Part shown: positions 9,148-19,805 of the stretch, in pieces | Layout of the letters: each line of letters begins with the position of its first letter | Numbering within the stretch: the stretch's first letter is position 1 | Origin: Haloarcula marina | GTDB lineage: Archaea; Halobacteriota; Halobacteria; Halobacteriales; Haloarculaceae | Direction: 5' to 3' | Assembly: GCF_024218775.1 (NCBI RefSeq) | Contig: NZ_CP100404.1 | Span: 682,001-746,000 of the forward strand | Length of the DNA stretch: 64,000 nucleotides | Position numbers and translations under genes: made by a program | The notes under the pieces: model-generated | Told to the model about the DNA's origin: nothing | What the model saw: the letters and a program-made list of their open reading frames with translations, nothing else | The model's database searches: none

Positions 9148-10137
9148 TCAGTCGTCCGCTTCGGCCTGTTCGGCCCGCGGAACCGTCACGTCGGTCAGTC
9201 CCGCCTCGATTTCGTCGCGCCGGTTCTCGAACTTTCCGGGGAGGACGAGGCGGCCGCCCAAGTCCTCGAGCGGTTCGTCGCTCGTGTAGCCCGGCTCGCT
9301 CGTCGCGAGTTCGAACAAGACGCCGCCGTGTTCCCGGAAGTACACCGAGCGGAACCAGTGGCGGTTTATCTGCTGGGTCGGACGCAGTCCTTCGGACTGG
9401 ACGGCTTGGCGCATCGCCGCCTGGTCCTCGTCCGTCGGCGTCTGGAACGCGACGTGGTGGACCGTGCCGTGGCCCTGTCGCCCGCCTTCGATGGTGGGGA
9501 GCACGTCGACGTACGCGCCGACGGGACCGGCCGCCGCGAAGCGCGTTCGCTCGTCGCCGGGCGTGTCGCCTTGCGCCTGTTCGGTGCCCACTTCCTCGAA
9601 GCCCATCGTCTCCAGCAGGTCTTTCGTCGGTTCCGGGTCGGCCAGCCACAGCGTCACCGAGTGGAATCCGCGAATCGCGTACTCCTCGGGGACGAACTCC
9701 GTCCACGGAACCGTCGGGTCGTCCTCCGGAATCTCGACTTCGACCAGTTCGACCGGGAGGCCGTCAGGGTCGCGGAAGGGGAGGACCGTCTCGCCGAAGC
9801 GCTCGACCCTGTCGTCGTAGTCGACGCCGTACTCGTCGAACCGCTGTTCCCAGTAGTCGAGGCTCCCTTCGGGGACGCGGAAGGCCGTTCGAGAGACCTG
9901 TCCCGAACCGACCTTCCCCTGCGAGAGGTCCTCCCACGGGAAGAACGTCATGCTCGTTCCGGGGGTCCCCTCCGCGTCCGCGAAGAAGAAGTGGTATGTC
10001 CCGGGGTCGTCCTGATTGATGGACCGCTTGACCAACCGGAGGCCGAGCGTCTCGACCCAGAAGTCCATGTTCTGCTGTGGGTCGCCCGCGATACAGGTCA
10101 CGTGGTGAATACCGGGTGTGGGTGTCGGGTCTGCCAT
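9148..10137 (-). CDS. Ring-cleaving dioxygenase of the VOC (glyoxalase/MhqO-like) family
   Basis: A 329-residue protein with two vicinal-oxygen-chelate domains: residues ~5-130 starting GIHHVTCIAGDPQQNMDFW, and ~150-285 starting GFHSVTLWLADPEPTKDL. The usual metal ligands are visible: His of IHHVTC and Glu of PVELVEVE in the first domain; His of HHVAFQT and Glu of GGVLFELATSEPG near the end. Length and layout match the bacterial MhqA/MhqO group (putative hydroquinone/catechol-type dioxygenases linked to quinone or thiol stress). The physiological substrate in haloarchaea is not known. It is probably cytoplasmic: no signal peptide. The start is the only well-placed ATG. It lies upstream, in its own direction, of the broken lipoprotein gene with 55 bases between. 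Confidence 0.85.
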   Translation of the reverse strand: MADPTPTPGIHHVTCIAGDPQQNMDFWVETLGLRLVKRSINQDDPGTYHFFFADAEGTPGTSMTFFPWEDLSQGKVGSGQVSRTAFRVPEGSLDYWEQRFDEYGVDYDDRVERFGETVLPFRDPDGLPVELVEVEIPEDDPTVPWTEFVPEEYAIRGFHSVTLWLADPEPTKDLLETMGFEEVGTEQAQGDTPGDERTRFAAAGPVGAYVDVLPTIEGGRQGHGTVHHVAFQTPTDEDQAAMRQAVQSEGLRPTQQINRHWFRSVYFREHGGVLFELATSEPGYTSDEPLEDLGGRLVLPGKFENRRDEIEAGLTDVTVPRAEQAEADD

Positions 10138-10357
10138 TGCCGACCTGTACGCGCCGCGGCTACTTCAGTGCGTGCTGACGTGAGTGTTACCGGGTATCGG
10201 CGGTGTCGTCGGGCCGTCGGTGGTGACAACCGCACCGCCGTCCCCTGTGTGTGCGTTTGTGGGTAGTCGACTCCATAGCGTCGGGGAATCCTACGTACGT
10301 CGAAGTATCCGCGACGGTCGGTGAAAGAACTGGCTCGATTGGGTGCGTGCTGGATGG

Positions 10358-10365
10358 TTTATATA
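10358..10365 (+). promoter_or_regulatory. Candidate upstream rRNA promoter TATA box
   Basis: TTTATATA in an AT-rich patch (GGTTTATATAGATG), about 380 bases before 16S. The sequence fits an archaeal TATA box, and haloarchaeal rRNA operons usually carry several tandem promoters in this region. The assignment rests on sequence and position only. Confidence 0.45.
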
Positions 10366-10461
10366 GATGTTCCATGCAGTGTACCGCCGTCTCGATGACC
10401 GTGTAACCGCCTCACGTGTGGGCTATGTGTGGCTTGCACAGGGCGGCCGCGAGACGAGTCA

Positions 10462-10469
10462 TTTATGTA
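10462..10469 (+). promoter_or_regulatory. Candidate main rRNA promoter box A
   Basis: TTTATGTA, preceded by a purine-rich CGAGACGAGTC stretch, matches the TTTATGTA-like box A described for haloarchaeal rRNA promoters. It lies about 270 bases before the 16S start and upstream of the processing stem, so transcripts from here would include the whole stem. Confidence 0.5.
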
Positions 10470-10634
10470 TACCCCTCCCATCGGATATGATGCGAAGGTC
10501 GCCCCGGGCCGCAACGGACCGGGACGACGCGACGCCTCGTGACCTATGCGAGGTGTCTCTCGCAGAAGTCCCTCGCGGGACTTCGAGAGTATGAGGATTC
10601 CACCCCTGCGGTCCGCCGTCAAGATGGAATCTGA

Positions 10635-10664
10635 TGTGAGCCCACGGACCCATACAGTAGTCAC
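10635..10664 (+). other. Left arm of the 16S rRNA processing stem
   Basis: TGTGAGCCCA and CCCATACAGT in this segment are complementary to ACTGTATGGG and TGGGCTCACA in the spacer at 12284-12313, with small interruptions between them. Pairing would loop out the entire 16S rRNA. The interrupted helix is what is expected of an archaeal bulge-helix-bulge substrate for the splicing endonuclease. Confidence 0.75.
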
Positions 10665-10736
10665 CATCGACGTAGGAGTCGATGGGTTACGCTTCCGACG
10701 GAGTGCAACCACTTCCGCCGCTGACTTAGTCAGCAC

Positions 10737-12207
<1,471 letters not shown>

Positions 12208-12283
12208 ACAGACCGGGATCGAGGCTCTGCCTCGACCCACCTTACACTGGTGGCTTTTGCCACCCGCACTGTCAGAGCGTACG

Positions 12284-12313
12284 CTGACCACTGTATGGGC
12301 CCTTGGGCTCACA
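12284..12313 (+). other. Right arm of the 16S rRNA processing stem
   Basis: Contains ACTGTATGGG and TGGGCTCACA, the complements of the leader arm at 10635-10664. See the left arm for pairing; cleavage in the bulges would release pre-16S. Confidence 0.75.
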
Positions 12314-12498
12314 AGACCGCTCCGAGACGGAATCCCCTCACGGGGATGTCGGGTGCAACTCCCGACGGGTCCGTATCTCGCACTCATGCCTTCGGGTATG
12401 GGTGCGACGACTGATGCACCAACCCGGGTGAAACCGCGGCTGGGAAGGGTCGATTCGCCTACCATCTACCACCTTGGGGGCGAGTATGAAACCGTGTG

Positions 12499-12531
12499 TA
12501 CGTGCGATCCAGGCGTCCACTGGACTCGTTC
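12499..12531 (+). other. Left arm of the 23S rRNA processing stem
   Basis: TACGTGCGATCCAG followed, after a short unpaired part, by CTGGACTCGTTC. These pair with GAACGAGTCCAG and CTGGATCGCACGTA at 15516-15549, enclosing the whole 23S rRNA. CTGGA/TCCAG motifs close to the bulges make this a probable bulge-helix-bulge site. Confidence 0.75.
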
Positions 12532-12551
12532 AGTTTAACGAGTCACAACGA

Positions 12552-15469
<2,918 letters not shown>

Positions 15470-15515
15470 ATTCATACGCACTGTGACTCCTTTCACCGAC
15501 GATTACTCGTCGGCT

Positions 15516-15549
15516 GAACGAGTCCAGGCGCAAACTGGATCGCACGTAC
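15516..15549 (+). other. Right arm of the 23S rRNA processing stem
   Basis: Contains GAACGAGTCCAG and CTGGATCGCACGTA, complementary to the segment before 23S at 12499-12531. It is followed almost directly by the tRNA-like element that precedes 5S. Confidence 0.75.
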
Positions 15550-15564
15550 GAATTCATCGACTGA

Positions 15565-15603
15565 CCGAGTTGGAGCATCACGGTTCGACTCCGTGACTCG
15601 GCG
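15565..15603 (+). ncRNA. tRNA-like t-element upstream of 5S rRNA
   Basis: CCGAGT (15565-15570) pairs with ACTCGG (15596-15601) as an acceptor-like stem. CACGG-TTCGACT-CCGTG (15579-15595) is a canonical tRNA T-arm with the conserved T-loop. D and anticodon arms are absent, only a short TGGAGCAT linker remaining. The 5S rRNA begins two bases after the helix. A comparable t-element before 5S in Haloferax volcanii is known to be recognised by tRNase Z, which makes the 5S 5' end; the same role is inferred here. Confidence 0.75.
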
Positions 15604-15725
15604 TTAGGCGGCCATAGCGGCGGGGTTGCCTCCCGTACCCATCCCGAACACGGAAGATAAGCCCGCCAGCGTTCCAGTAAGTACTGGAGTGCGCGAGCCT
15701 CTGGGAACGTTGGTTCGCCGCCACC
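15604..15725 (+). rRNA. rrf: 5S ribosomal RNA
   Basis: TTAGGCGGCCATAGCGGCGG at the 5' end and GGTTCGCCGCCACC at the 3' end form helix I (GGCGGC with GCCGCC). The CCCATCCCGAACACGGAAGA block is the conserved loop B-C region. The 122-base size fits the haloarchaeal 5S. It is the last structural RNA of the operon; no tRNA-Cys follows. Confidence 0.97.
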
Positions 15726-15746
15726 ATTCATACCTATTCATTCGAG

Positions 15747-15779
15747 GCCCGCGAGAGTAATCGCTCTCGCGGGCTTTTT
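15747..15779 (+). terminator. Strong hairpin plus T-run terminator of the rRNA operon
   Basis: GCCCGCGAGAG (15747-15757), loop TAATCG, CTCTCGCGGGC (15764-15774): a perfect 11-pair GC-rich stem followed by TTTTT. It sits about 20 bases after 5S and looks like a bacterial-style intrinsic terminator; in archaea the T-run itself is the main signal. Confidence 0.8.
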
Positions 15780-15898
15780 GCATATATGACGAGCGGTGGC
15801 ACTGACCAATGGTTTTGAAGGTGTCCGTAATTGTGTCTTAGCCGTTGTCAGGTATGGGTAACGCTGATAGCGGCTGCTATCCAACGCGCGGTAACGAC

Positions 15899-16126
15899 AT
15901 GTTACGGTGTTCACACCCCCAGTGTTCGTGGCGCGCAATCGCCCCCTCGGAAGAGGCGGCGTGGCCGGAGTATGCACAGCATCTCGTAGAGACTCACTCG
16001 ACGACGGTGGAGGCGGACATTCCCGAGGGAATGGTCCAACTGAAATTCGACGACGACGGGGATTGGATTACGGTGTCTGTTGAGGAGGCAGGCGAAATCC
16101 AGCGGGAAGGTCACGATGAGGACTAA
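15899..16126 (+). CDS. Small C2H2-type zinc-finger-like protein
   Basis: A 75-residue acidic protein. Near the N-terminus it has C-x4-C (CSHPQC) followed about 20 residues later by H-x4-H (HLVETH), a plausible single zinc site of a kind frequent in small haloarchaeal proteins. The C-terminal half (IPEGMVQLKFDDDGDWITVS) looks like a beta-rich acidic tail. ATG at 15899 is preferred because the cysteine motif starts directly after it (MLRCSHPQC); ATG at 15854 would add 15 residues. It is the first protein gene after the rRNA terminator and is followed by another tiny protein on the same strand. Role unknown; nucleic-acid or protein binding is only a guess. Confidence 0.65.
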   Translation: MLRCSHPQCSWRAIAPSEEAAWPEYAQHLVETHSTTVEADIPEGMVQLKFDDDGDWITVSVEEAGEIQREGHDED

Positions 16127-16243
16127 CCGCAACTAGCCCGCCACGCAAGGCGGCCTTTCTCGACGGACGGTCTGTTCGACGAGCAATAGTGGTGTTGTAA
16201 CGAAATATCTCGCCTGCGTCCGGTCTAGTGGAGGTACACGAAG

Positions 16244-16408
16244 ATGGCGAAAGAAATCGTCTGTCGAGACGCAGGGTACGACTGTGACTTCATGATTCGT
16301 TCCGAAAACGAGGAGGAACTCATCGAAGTCGTCCAACAACACGCACAAGAGACGCATGACACAGAGATGTCCCAAGAGGACATCAGAGGGGCTTGGAAGA
16401 CGGTCTGA
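16244..16408 (+). CDS. DUF1059-family small protein
   Basis: A 54-residue protein, MAKEIVCRDAGYDCDFMIRS at the start and an E-rich middle (NEEELIEVVQQHAQETH), then MSQEDIRGAWKTV. The C-x-D-x-G-x-D-C-x-F start and the HAQETH helix match the DUF1059 family of small predicted metal-binding proteins, in which a Cys/His set could bind zinc. The purine-rich AGTGGAGG shortly before the ATG could act as a ribosome-binding site. A T-rich stretch follows the stop. Function unknown. Confidence 0.75.
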   Translation: MAKEIVCRDAGYDCDFMIRSENEEELIEVVQQHAQETHDTEMSQEDIRGAWKTV

Positions 16409-16420
16409 ACGCACCCGACG

Positions 16421-16432
16421 TATTTTTATTTC
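16421..16432 (+). terminator. T-rich terminator after the DUF1059 gene
   Basis: TATTTTTATTTC begins 13 bases after the TGA at 16406-16408, in otherwise GC-rich DNA. T-rich tracts without strong hairpins are typical archaeal termination signals. Confidence 0.4.
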
Positions 16433-16530
16433 GAGTGATTGGACTGGGCGCACGGACGGCGCTCACGCTGGTACGGGACGCGACGCTAACCAGCGTTCGC
16501 TCTGGCAAAGAAGCTGACTGCGCAGCGGTA

Positions 16531-16668
16531 CTATCGTCGGTCTGATTCAGGGTTGTGCTTGCGGCGGTACGTGCCGACCATCTTCCAGAGCGTGTCGTCG
16601 ATTGTGTCGCCGTTGGCTTCGTCCTCGAGTTGCCGGTACAGGTTCTCCGAGACTTCGATGCGAGGCAT
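16531..16668 (-). CDS. Very small acidic conserved protein (antitoxin-like size)
   Basis: A 45-residue protein: MPRIEVSENLYRQLEDEANG followed by a helical DDTLWKMVGTYRRKHNPESD. The layout (short strand, then V-x-E-x-L-Y-x-x-L helix) resembles many haloarchaeal small proteins of ribbon-helix-helix or VapB-like shape, but there is no toxin partner beside it. It stands alone: about 100 bases separate it from the small membrane protein upstream in its own direction. A longer frame reading through upstream sequence has atypical composition, so ATG at 16668 is used. Function unknown. Confidence 0.6.
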   Translation of the reverse strand: MPRIEVSENLYRQLEDEANGDTIDDTLWKMVGTYRRKHNPESDRR

Positions 16669-16766
16669 CACCTGTCTATACCGACCGGGAGTAAATAAAA
16701 TCTCGCTGACACGGAATCGAGTAAACCCTTCGAGTCGGGTGTTTTTCATAAGTGAGTTGTATTGAC

Positions 16767-16949
16767 TTACTCGCCGTAGAGCCAGCGAGCGCCGAAGGCG
16801 ACGAACCACGCCATCCAGATGCAGAAGACGAGGAGCCACGCGCCGTACTGCACCGTCGAGTCGGGCACGACGACGTACGCGAGTGCGAGGAGGCCCGCGA
16901 CGCTCGCGAGGGCGGCGATGTCGTATCGGTTCAGCGTTGGCAGCCCCAC
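16767..16949 (-). CDS. Small two-helix membrane protein
   Basis: A 60-residue protein with two predicted membrane helices: IAALASVAGLLALAYVVV (residues ~10-28) and YGAWLLVFCIWMAWFVAFGA (~35-54). There is no signal peptide cleavage site and no known domain. Its ATG is nine bases after the stop of the aldo/keto reductase gene on the same strand, so the two are probably co-transcribed. Function unknown. Confidence 0.65.
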   Translation of the reverse strand: MGLPTLNRYDIAALASVAGLLALAYVVVPDSTVQYGAWLLVFCIWMAWFVAFGARWLYGE

Positions 16950-16958
16950 GGTCGCGAG

Positions 16959-17798
16959 TTACTGGGAGATGCCGTAGGTGTCGCTGGACCAGTCGCGTGC
17001 GGGATGGTCGTACACCGGTTGGTGGCGTCCGATATCGTCGATGCGTTGGTGGTCCTCGGGGTCGAGGTCCCAGCCGAAGAGGTCGGCGTTCGCCCGGACG
17101 TGGTCGGGCGAGGTGGATTTCGGGAGGACGACGACGTCGTTCTCGACGGCCCACTTGAGGATTACCTGCGCGGGCGAGCGGTCGTACTCGTCGGCGATGG
17201 CCTGTATCGTCGGGTCTTCGAATACCTCGGTTCGGCCGAGTGGTGCGGCGGCCTCGACCACCGTATTCGTCTCGCGACAGTACTCGACCACGTCGTGTTG
17301 GGTGTTCCACGGGTGGTACTCGATTTGGTTGACGGCGATGGGCACGTCGCTGATGTGGTGGGCGGCGCTGAGTTGGTAGGCGCTGAAGTTCGAGACGCCG
17401 ACGTTCCGCACCATGCCGCGGTCGACGAGCGTCGCCATCGCGTTCAGCGTCTCCCGGAGCGAGATGGCTGGGTTGGGCCAGTGGACGAGGTACAGGTCGA
17501 GGTAGTCGGTCCCCAGTCGATCGAGCGAGGCCTCACAGGAGGCGATGACGGACTCGTAGCCGAGATGTTTCGGCAAGACCTTCGAGGTGAGGAACACGTC
17601 CTCGCGTTCGTAGTCGGCCAACGCGTCGCCGATGGCCGCTTCGTTATGGTACCCCTCGGCGGTGTCGACGTGGCCGTATCCGGCGTCGAGACCGGCCCGA
17701 ACCGAGTCGCCGACCGTCTCGTCGTCTAAGTTCCACGTCCCGACGCCGACCATCGGGAGTTCGTCGCCGCTCGGAAGCGCCGTTGTTGGTGTCGCCAT
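16959..17798 (-). CDS. Aldo/keto reductase
   Basis: A 279-residue NAD(P)H-dependent reductase of the AKR family. It shows the TIM-barrel start MVGVGTWNL, the catalytic tetrad region (DAGYGHVDTAEGYHNE with Asp and Tyr; FLTSKVLPKHL with Lys; LYLVHWPN with His), NVGVSNFSAYQL, NQIEYHPW and the cofactor-binding VLPKSTSPDHVRAN. These carbonyl/aldose reductases act on aldehydes and sugars in the cytoplasm; the substrate is not predictable. ATG at 17798 gives MATPTTALPSGDELP, a normal family start; a longer frame upstream is of shadow composition. It follows a Gfo/Idh/MocA oxidoreductase by 67 bases on the same strand, suggesting a shared sugar or polyol role. Confidence 0.93.
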   Translation of the reverse strand: MATPTTALPSGDELPMVGVGTWNLDDETVGDSVRAGLDAGYGHVDTAEGYHNEAAIGDALADYEREDVFLTSKVLPKHLGYESVIASCEASLDRLGTDYLDLYLVHWPNPAISLRETLNAMATLVDRGMVRNVGVSNFSAYQLSAAHHISDVPIAVNQIEYHPWNTQHDVVEYCRETNTVVEAAAPLGRTEVFEDPTIQAIADEYDRSPAQVILKWAVENDVVVLPKSTSPDHVRANADLFGWDLDPEDHQRIDDIGRHQPVYDHPARDWSSDTYGISQ

Positions 17799-17865
17799 AC
17801 TCCGCTGGTGGCCCGCCGTCGGCAAAACCGTTTGGCCGAAGTGGGGGTGTTCGCCCGTCTGCCGG

Positions 17866-18849
17866 TCAGTTCGTTCCGACGATGTCGACGGGGTCACCGA
17901 GTTCGGCGCTCCGCGCGAGGGCGTCGATAGTCCGCATGTTCCCCATCGTCTCGGCGCGGTCGACGCGCGGCGTCTCACCGGCCTCGATAGCCGCCGCGAA
18001 CGCGTCGACTTGGAGCGAGTAGTGGTCGACGGCGCCGAACGTCTCGGTCACTTCGCGACCGTCGACGGCGTATGAGAGCGACACCGACTCGTCGGGTTCC
18101 GGGCCGAAGCAGTTCCGGGCTTCGAGCCATCCGTCGGTGGTCTCGACGCGGTAGCGTTCGGCGTTCGGCGTGTCGAACCCACAGCCGATTCGGGCGGTCC
18201 GTCCGTCGTCGTATTCGAGGACGCCCGAGAACGTCGTATCGACGCCCGTAGACCGAGAGTCGACGCGGTGGCCGTACGCGCGGTCGGGTTCGCCGAGGAA
18301 CCCGCGGACGCCGCTGACGGCGTAACAGCCCACGTCCATGAGACTGCCACCGGCGAGTTTGGGGTCCATGCGGATGTCGTCGGTGTCGTCGAGTCGGAAG
18401 GTGAAGGAGGCGTCGACCGACCGTATCTCGCCGAGTTCCTCGCGGACGATTTCCCGCGCGCGCTGGGTTCGCGGGTGGAACTGGTACATGAACGCCTCCA
18501 TCAGTGTCACGTCGCGGTCGGCGCAGTACTCGAAGAGGTCCGCGGCCTCGGCGGCGTCGACGGTCAGCGGTTTCTCACAGAGGATGTGGAGGCCCGCATC
18601 GGCGGCCGCTTCGGTCCACTCGGCGTGGAGTGCGTTGGGAAGGGGATTGTAGACGGCGTCGATGTTCGCGTCGTCGAGCATCGACTCGTAGTCGCCGTAG
18701 GCCTCGTCGATGCCGAGGTCGTCCGCGACCGCTCGGGCGCGGTCGCCGTCACGTGACGCGATGGCGACGACGTCGTGGCTCGTCGCCTGAATCGCCGGGA
18801 TAACAGATTCTCGTCCTATCTTCGCCGTCGAGAGTACGCCGAATCGCAT
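17866..18849 (-). CDS. Gfo/Idh/MocA-family NAD(P)-dependent sugar dehydrogenase
   Basis: A 327-residue oxidoreductase. The N-terminal Rossmann domain begins RFGVLSTAKIGRESVIPAI, and the family signature with catalytic lysine is in ILCEKPLTVDAAEA (E-K-P). The C-terminal GFO/IDH/MOCA domain includes MEAFMYQFHPRTQRA and GGSLMDVGCYAVSGVRGFLG. The MYQFHP stretch is shared with D-xylose 1-dehydrogenases and dimeric dihydrodiol dehydrogenases, so oxidation of a pentose or related sugar is plausible, though no xylose-pathway genes surround it. It is first of a likely operon with the aldo/keto reductase. Confidence 0.9.
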   Translation of the reverse strand: MRFGVLSTAKIGRESVIPAIQATSHDVVAIASRDGDRARAVADDLGIDEAYGDYESMLDDANIDAVYNPLPNALHAEWTEAAADAGLHILCEKPLTVDAAEAADLFEYCADRDVTLMEAFMYQFHPRTQRAREIVREELGEIRSVDASFTFRLDDTDDIRMDPKLAGGSLMDVGCYAVSGVRGFLGEPDRAYGHRVDSRSTGVDTTFSGVLEYDDGRTARIGCGFDTPNAERYRVETTDGWLEARNCFGPEPDESVSLSYAVDGREVTETFGAVDHYSLQVDAFAAAIEAGETPRVDRAETMGNMRTIDALARSAELGDPVDIVGTN

Positions 18850-18911
18850 AGGTGGGTGGACTGGGGGAGACTACCTAAAGCCACGCCACGACGGTCGGCG
18901 ACGGCCGGGCG

Positions 18912-19214
18912 TCAGTAGGGCTGACTGTGTTCCGGTGGGTGACGTTGCGGCGCGCCGGTCGAGAGGTCCGCGATGCACTCGCGGCAGAACTGGTAGCCCC
19001 GCTCGTTGGTGGCGCCACAGTGCGCACAGGCGACGGTCCTACTCTCTCCGTCGGTCCTGCTCTCTCCGTCGGTCCCGAGCGGCGGTCGCTCGTCGCCCTC
19101 GGCCTGCGTGGGGGCGGCGGGCTCTCCCTGCCGCCGGTAGGCGTACAACATGGTCAGGACGTGAAGCCCGACGAGCAGGGCGATGGCGCCGAACAACCAT
19201 TCGCTCCCCATCAT
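18912..19214 (-). CDS. Membrane-anchored zinc-ribbon protein
   Basis: About 100 residues. An N-terminal transmembrane helix (WLFGAIALLVGLHVLTMLYA) is followed by a charged linker and a C-terminal zinc ribbon (CAHCGATNERGYQFCREC: two C-x2-C knuckles). This one-helix plus cytoplasmic zinc-ribbon plan is common in haloarchaea and uncharacterised. The linker contains a direct repeat (DGESRTDGESRT). ATG at 19214 (MMGSEWLFG) is preferred; an ATG at 19247 would add 11 residues. It lies alone, 62 bases upstream of the Gfo/Idh/MocA gene start and in the same orientation. Confidence 0.7.
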   Translation of the reverse strand: MMGSEWLFGAIALLVGLHVLTMLYAYRRQGEPAAPTQAEGDERPPLGTDGESRTDGESRTVACAHCGATNERGYQFCRECIADLSTGAPQRHPPEHSQPY

Positions 19215-19361
19215 ACGTGACAATACGACAACGGAATACTTGAGCATTGTGCATAGTTCACACGTGTCTCGGGATGCCTGTTAGCGAGACGACGGCCGAG
19301 CGTTCAAGTGTCGAGGCGCGGCCAGCGACGCTATGACACTGCCGAAAGCGGGGATACCCTG

Positions 19362-19796
19362 ATGGGTCGGCGGACGCTGGTCGTCGTTCCGCAGTCGGAC
19401 GGGCGGTACGACTGCCGCGTGGCCCACTGGGGCGTCGACGGCGACCCGATCGCACAGTCACGCCCCCTGGGAACGGGGTGGTCGGCGAGCACGGTCGGCG
19501 CGACGCTCGACGCGCGGTACGAGGCGGTCGTCGTCTGTGACGGGAGGGTCCAGCGCTACTGCGTCTGTTGGCTCGACCCGACGCTTCGGGACGCCGACGA
19601 CGTGGCGGTCGCCCGCACCGACGACCCCGAGTCGTTCCGGGCGTGGTGGGTCGTCCGCAAATCGCGCGCCGCCGACGCCGTCGCCCGTGGCGTGGACCCA
19701 CAGGTGGTTCGCGACGACCTCCGCGCGGCGCTGGACGCACGGGCCGACGCGTGGTACTGGCCCGACGACGCGCCCTTTTTACGCGCCGACGGCTAA
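19362..19796 (+). CDS. Conserved haloarchaeal protein of unknown function
   Basis: A 144-residue soluble protein beginning MGRRTLVVVPQSDGRYDCRV. It has a beta-rich first half (YDCRVAHWGVDGD) and an alpha-rich second half ending in WYWPDDAPFLRADG. I recognise the pattern as a haloarchaeal family of unknown function (DUF6735-like). The ATG at 19362 is chosen over an upstream start at 19308 because the added residues are R-rich and unlike the rest. It ends nine bases before the GTG of nucS on the same strand, so the two are probably co-transcribed and this protein may be linked to DNA repair by context only. Confidence 0.75.
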   Translation: MGRRTLVVVPQSDGRYDCRVAHWGVDGDPIAQSRPLGTGWSASTVGATLDARYEAVVVCDGRVQRYCVCWLDPTLRDADDVAVARTDDPESFRAWWVVRKSRAADAVARGVDPQVVRDDLRAALDARADAWYWPDDAPFLRADG

Positions 19797-19805
19797 CCGC
19801 GAGAC

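Larger units (their letters stand above)
10138..10736 (+). other. rRNA operon promoter and leader region (no gene)
   Basis: About 600 bases without a credible protein gene. It holds two TATA-like boxes, several hairpins (for example GAAGTCCC-TCGC-GGGACTTC at 10565-10584, a perfect 8-pair stem with a tetraloop) and, near its right end, the left arm of the 16S processing stem. Short open frames across it are on both strands and look like chance. Confidence 0.75.
12208..12551 (+). other. 16S-23S internal transcribed spacer, without tRNA
   Basis: A spacer of roughly 340 bases. It contains a hairpin GGTGGC-TTTT-GCCACC (12249-12264), the right arm of the 16S processing stem (12284-12313), an ATCCCC-TCAC-GGGGAT hairpin, and the left arm of the 23S processing stem (12499-12531). 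I searched it for the tRNA-Ala usually found here in haloarchaea and found no cloverleaf with a TGC anticodon. Confidence 0.8.

Noticed and set aside
9136-10266. 376-codon plus-strand frame opposite the VOC dioxygenase
   Set aside because: It is antisense to a gene with two recognisable VOC domains and has no family features.
12297-12373. tRNA-Ala-like stretch in the 16S-23S spacer (GGGCCC ... GGGTCC ends, hairpin resembling a T-arm)
   Set aside because: The left part is the right arm of the 16S processing stem, the T-loop is not canonical (TGCAACT), and no anticodon arm can be formed. It is a chance resemblance.
16531-17310. Long minus-strand frame that extends the 45-residue protein
   Set aside because: The upstream part lies over the aldo/keto reductase and small membrane protein genes and is arginine-rich, typical of a shadow frame.
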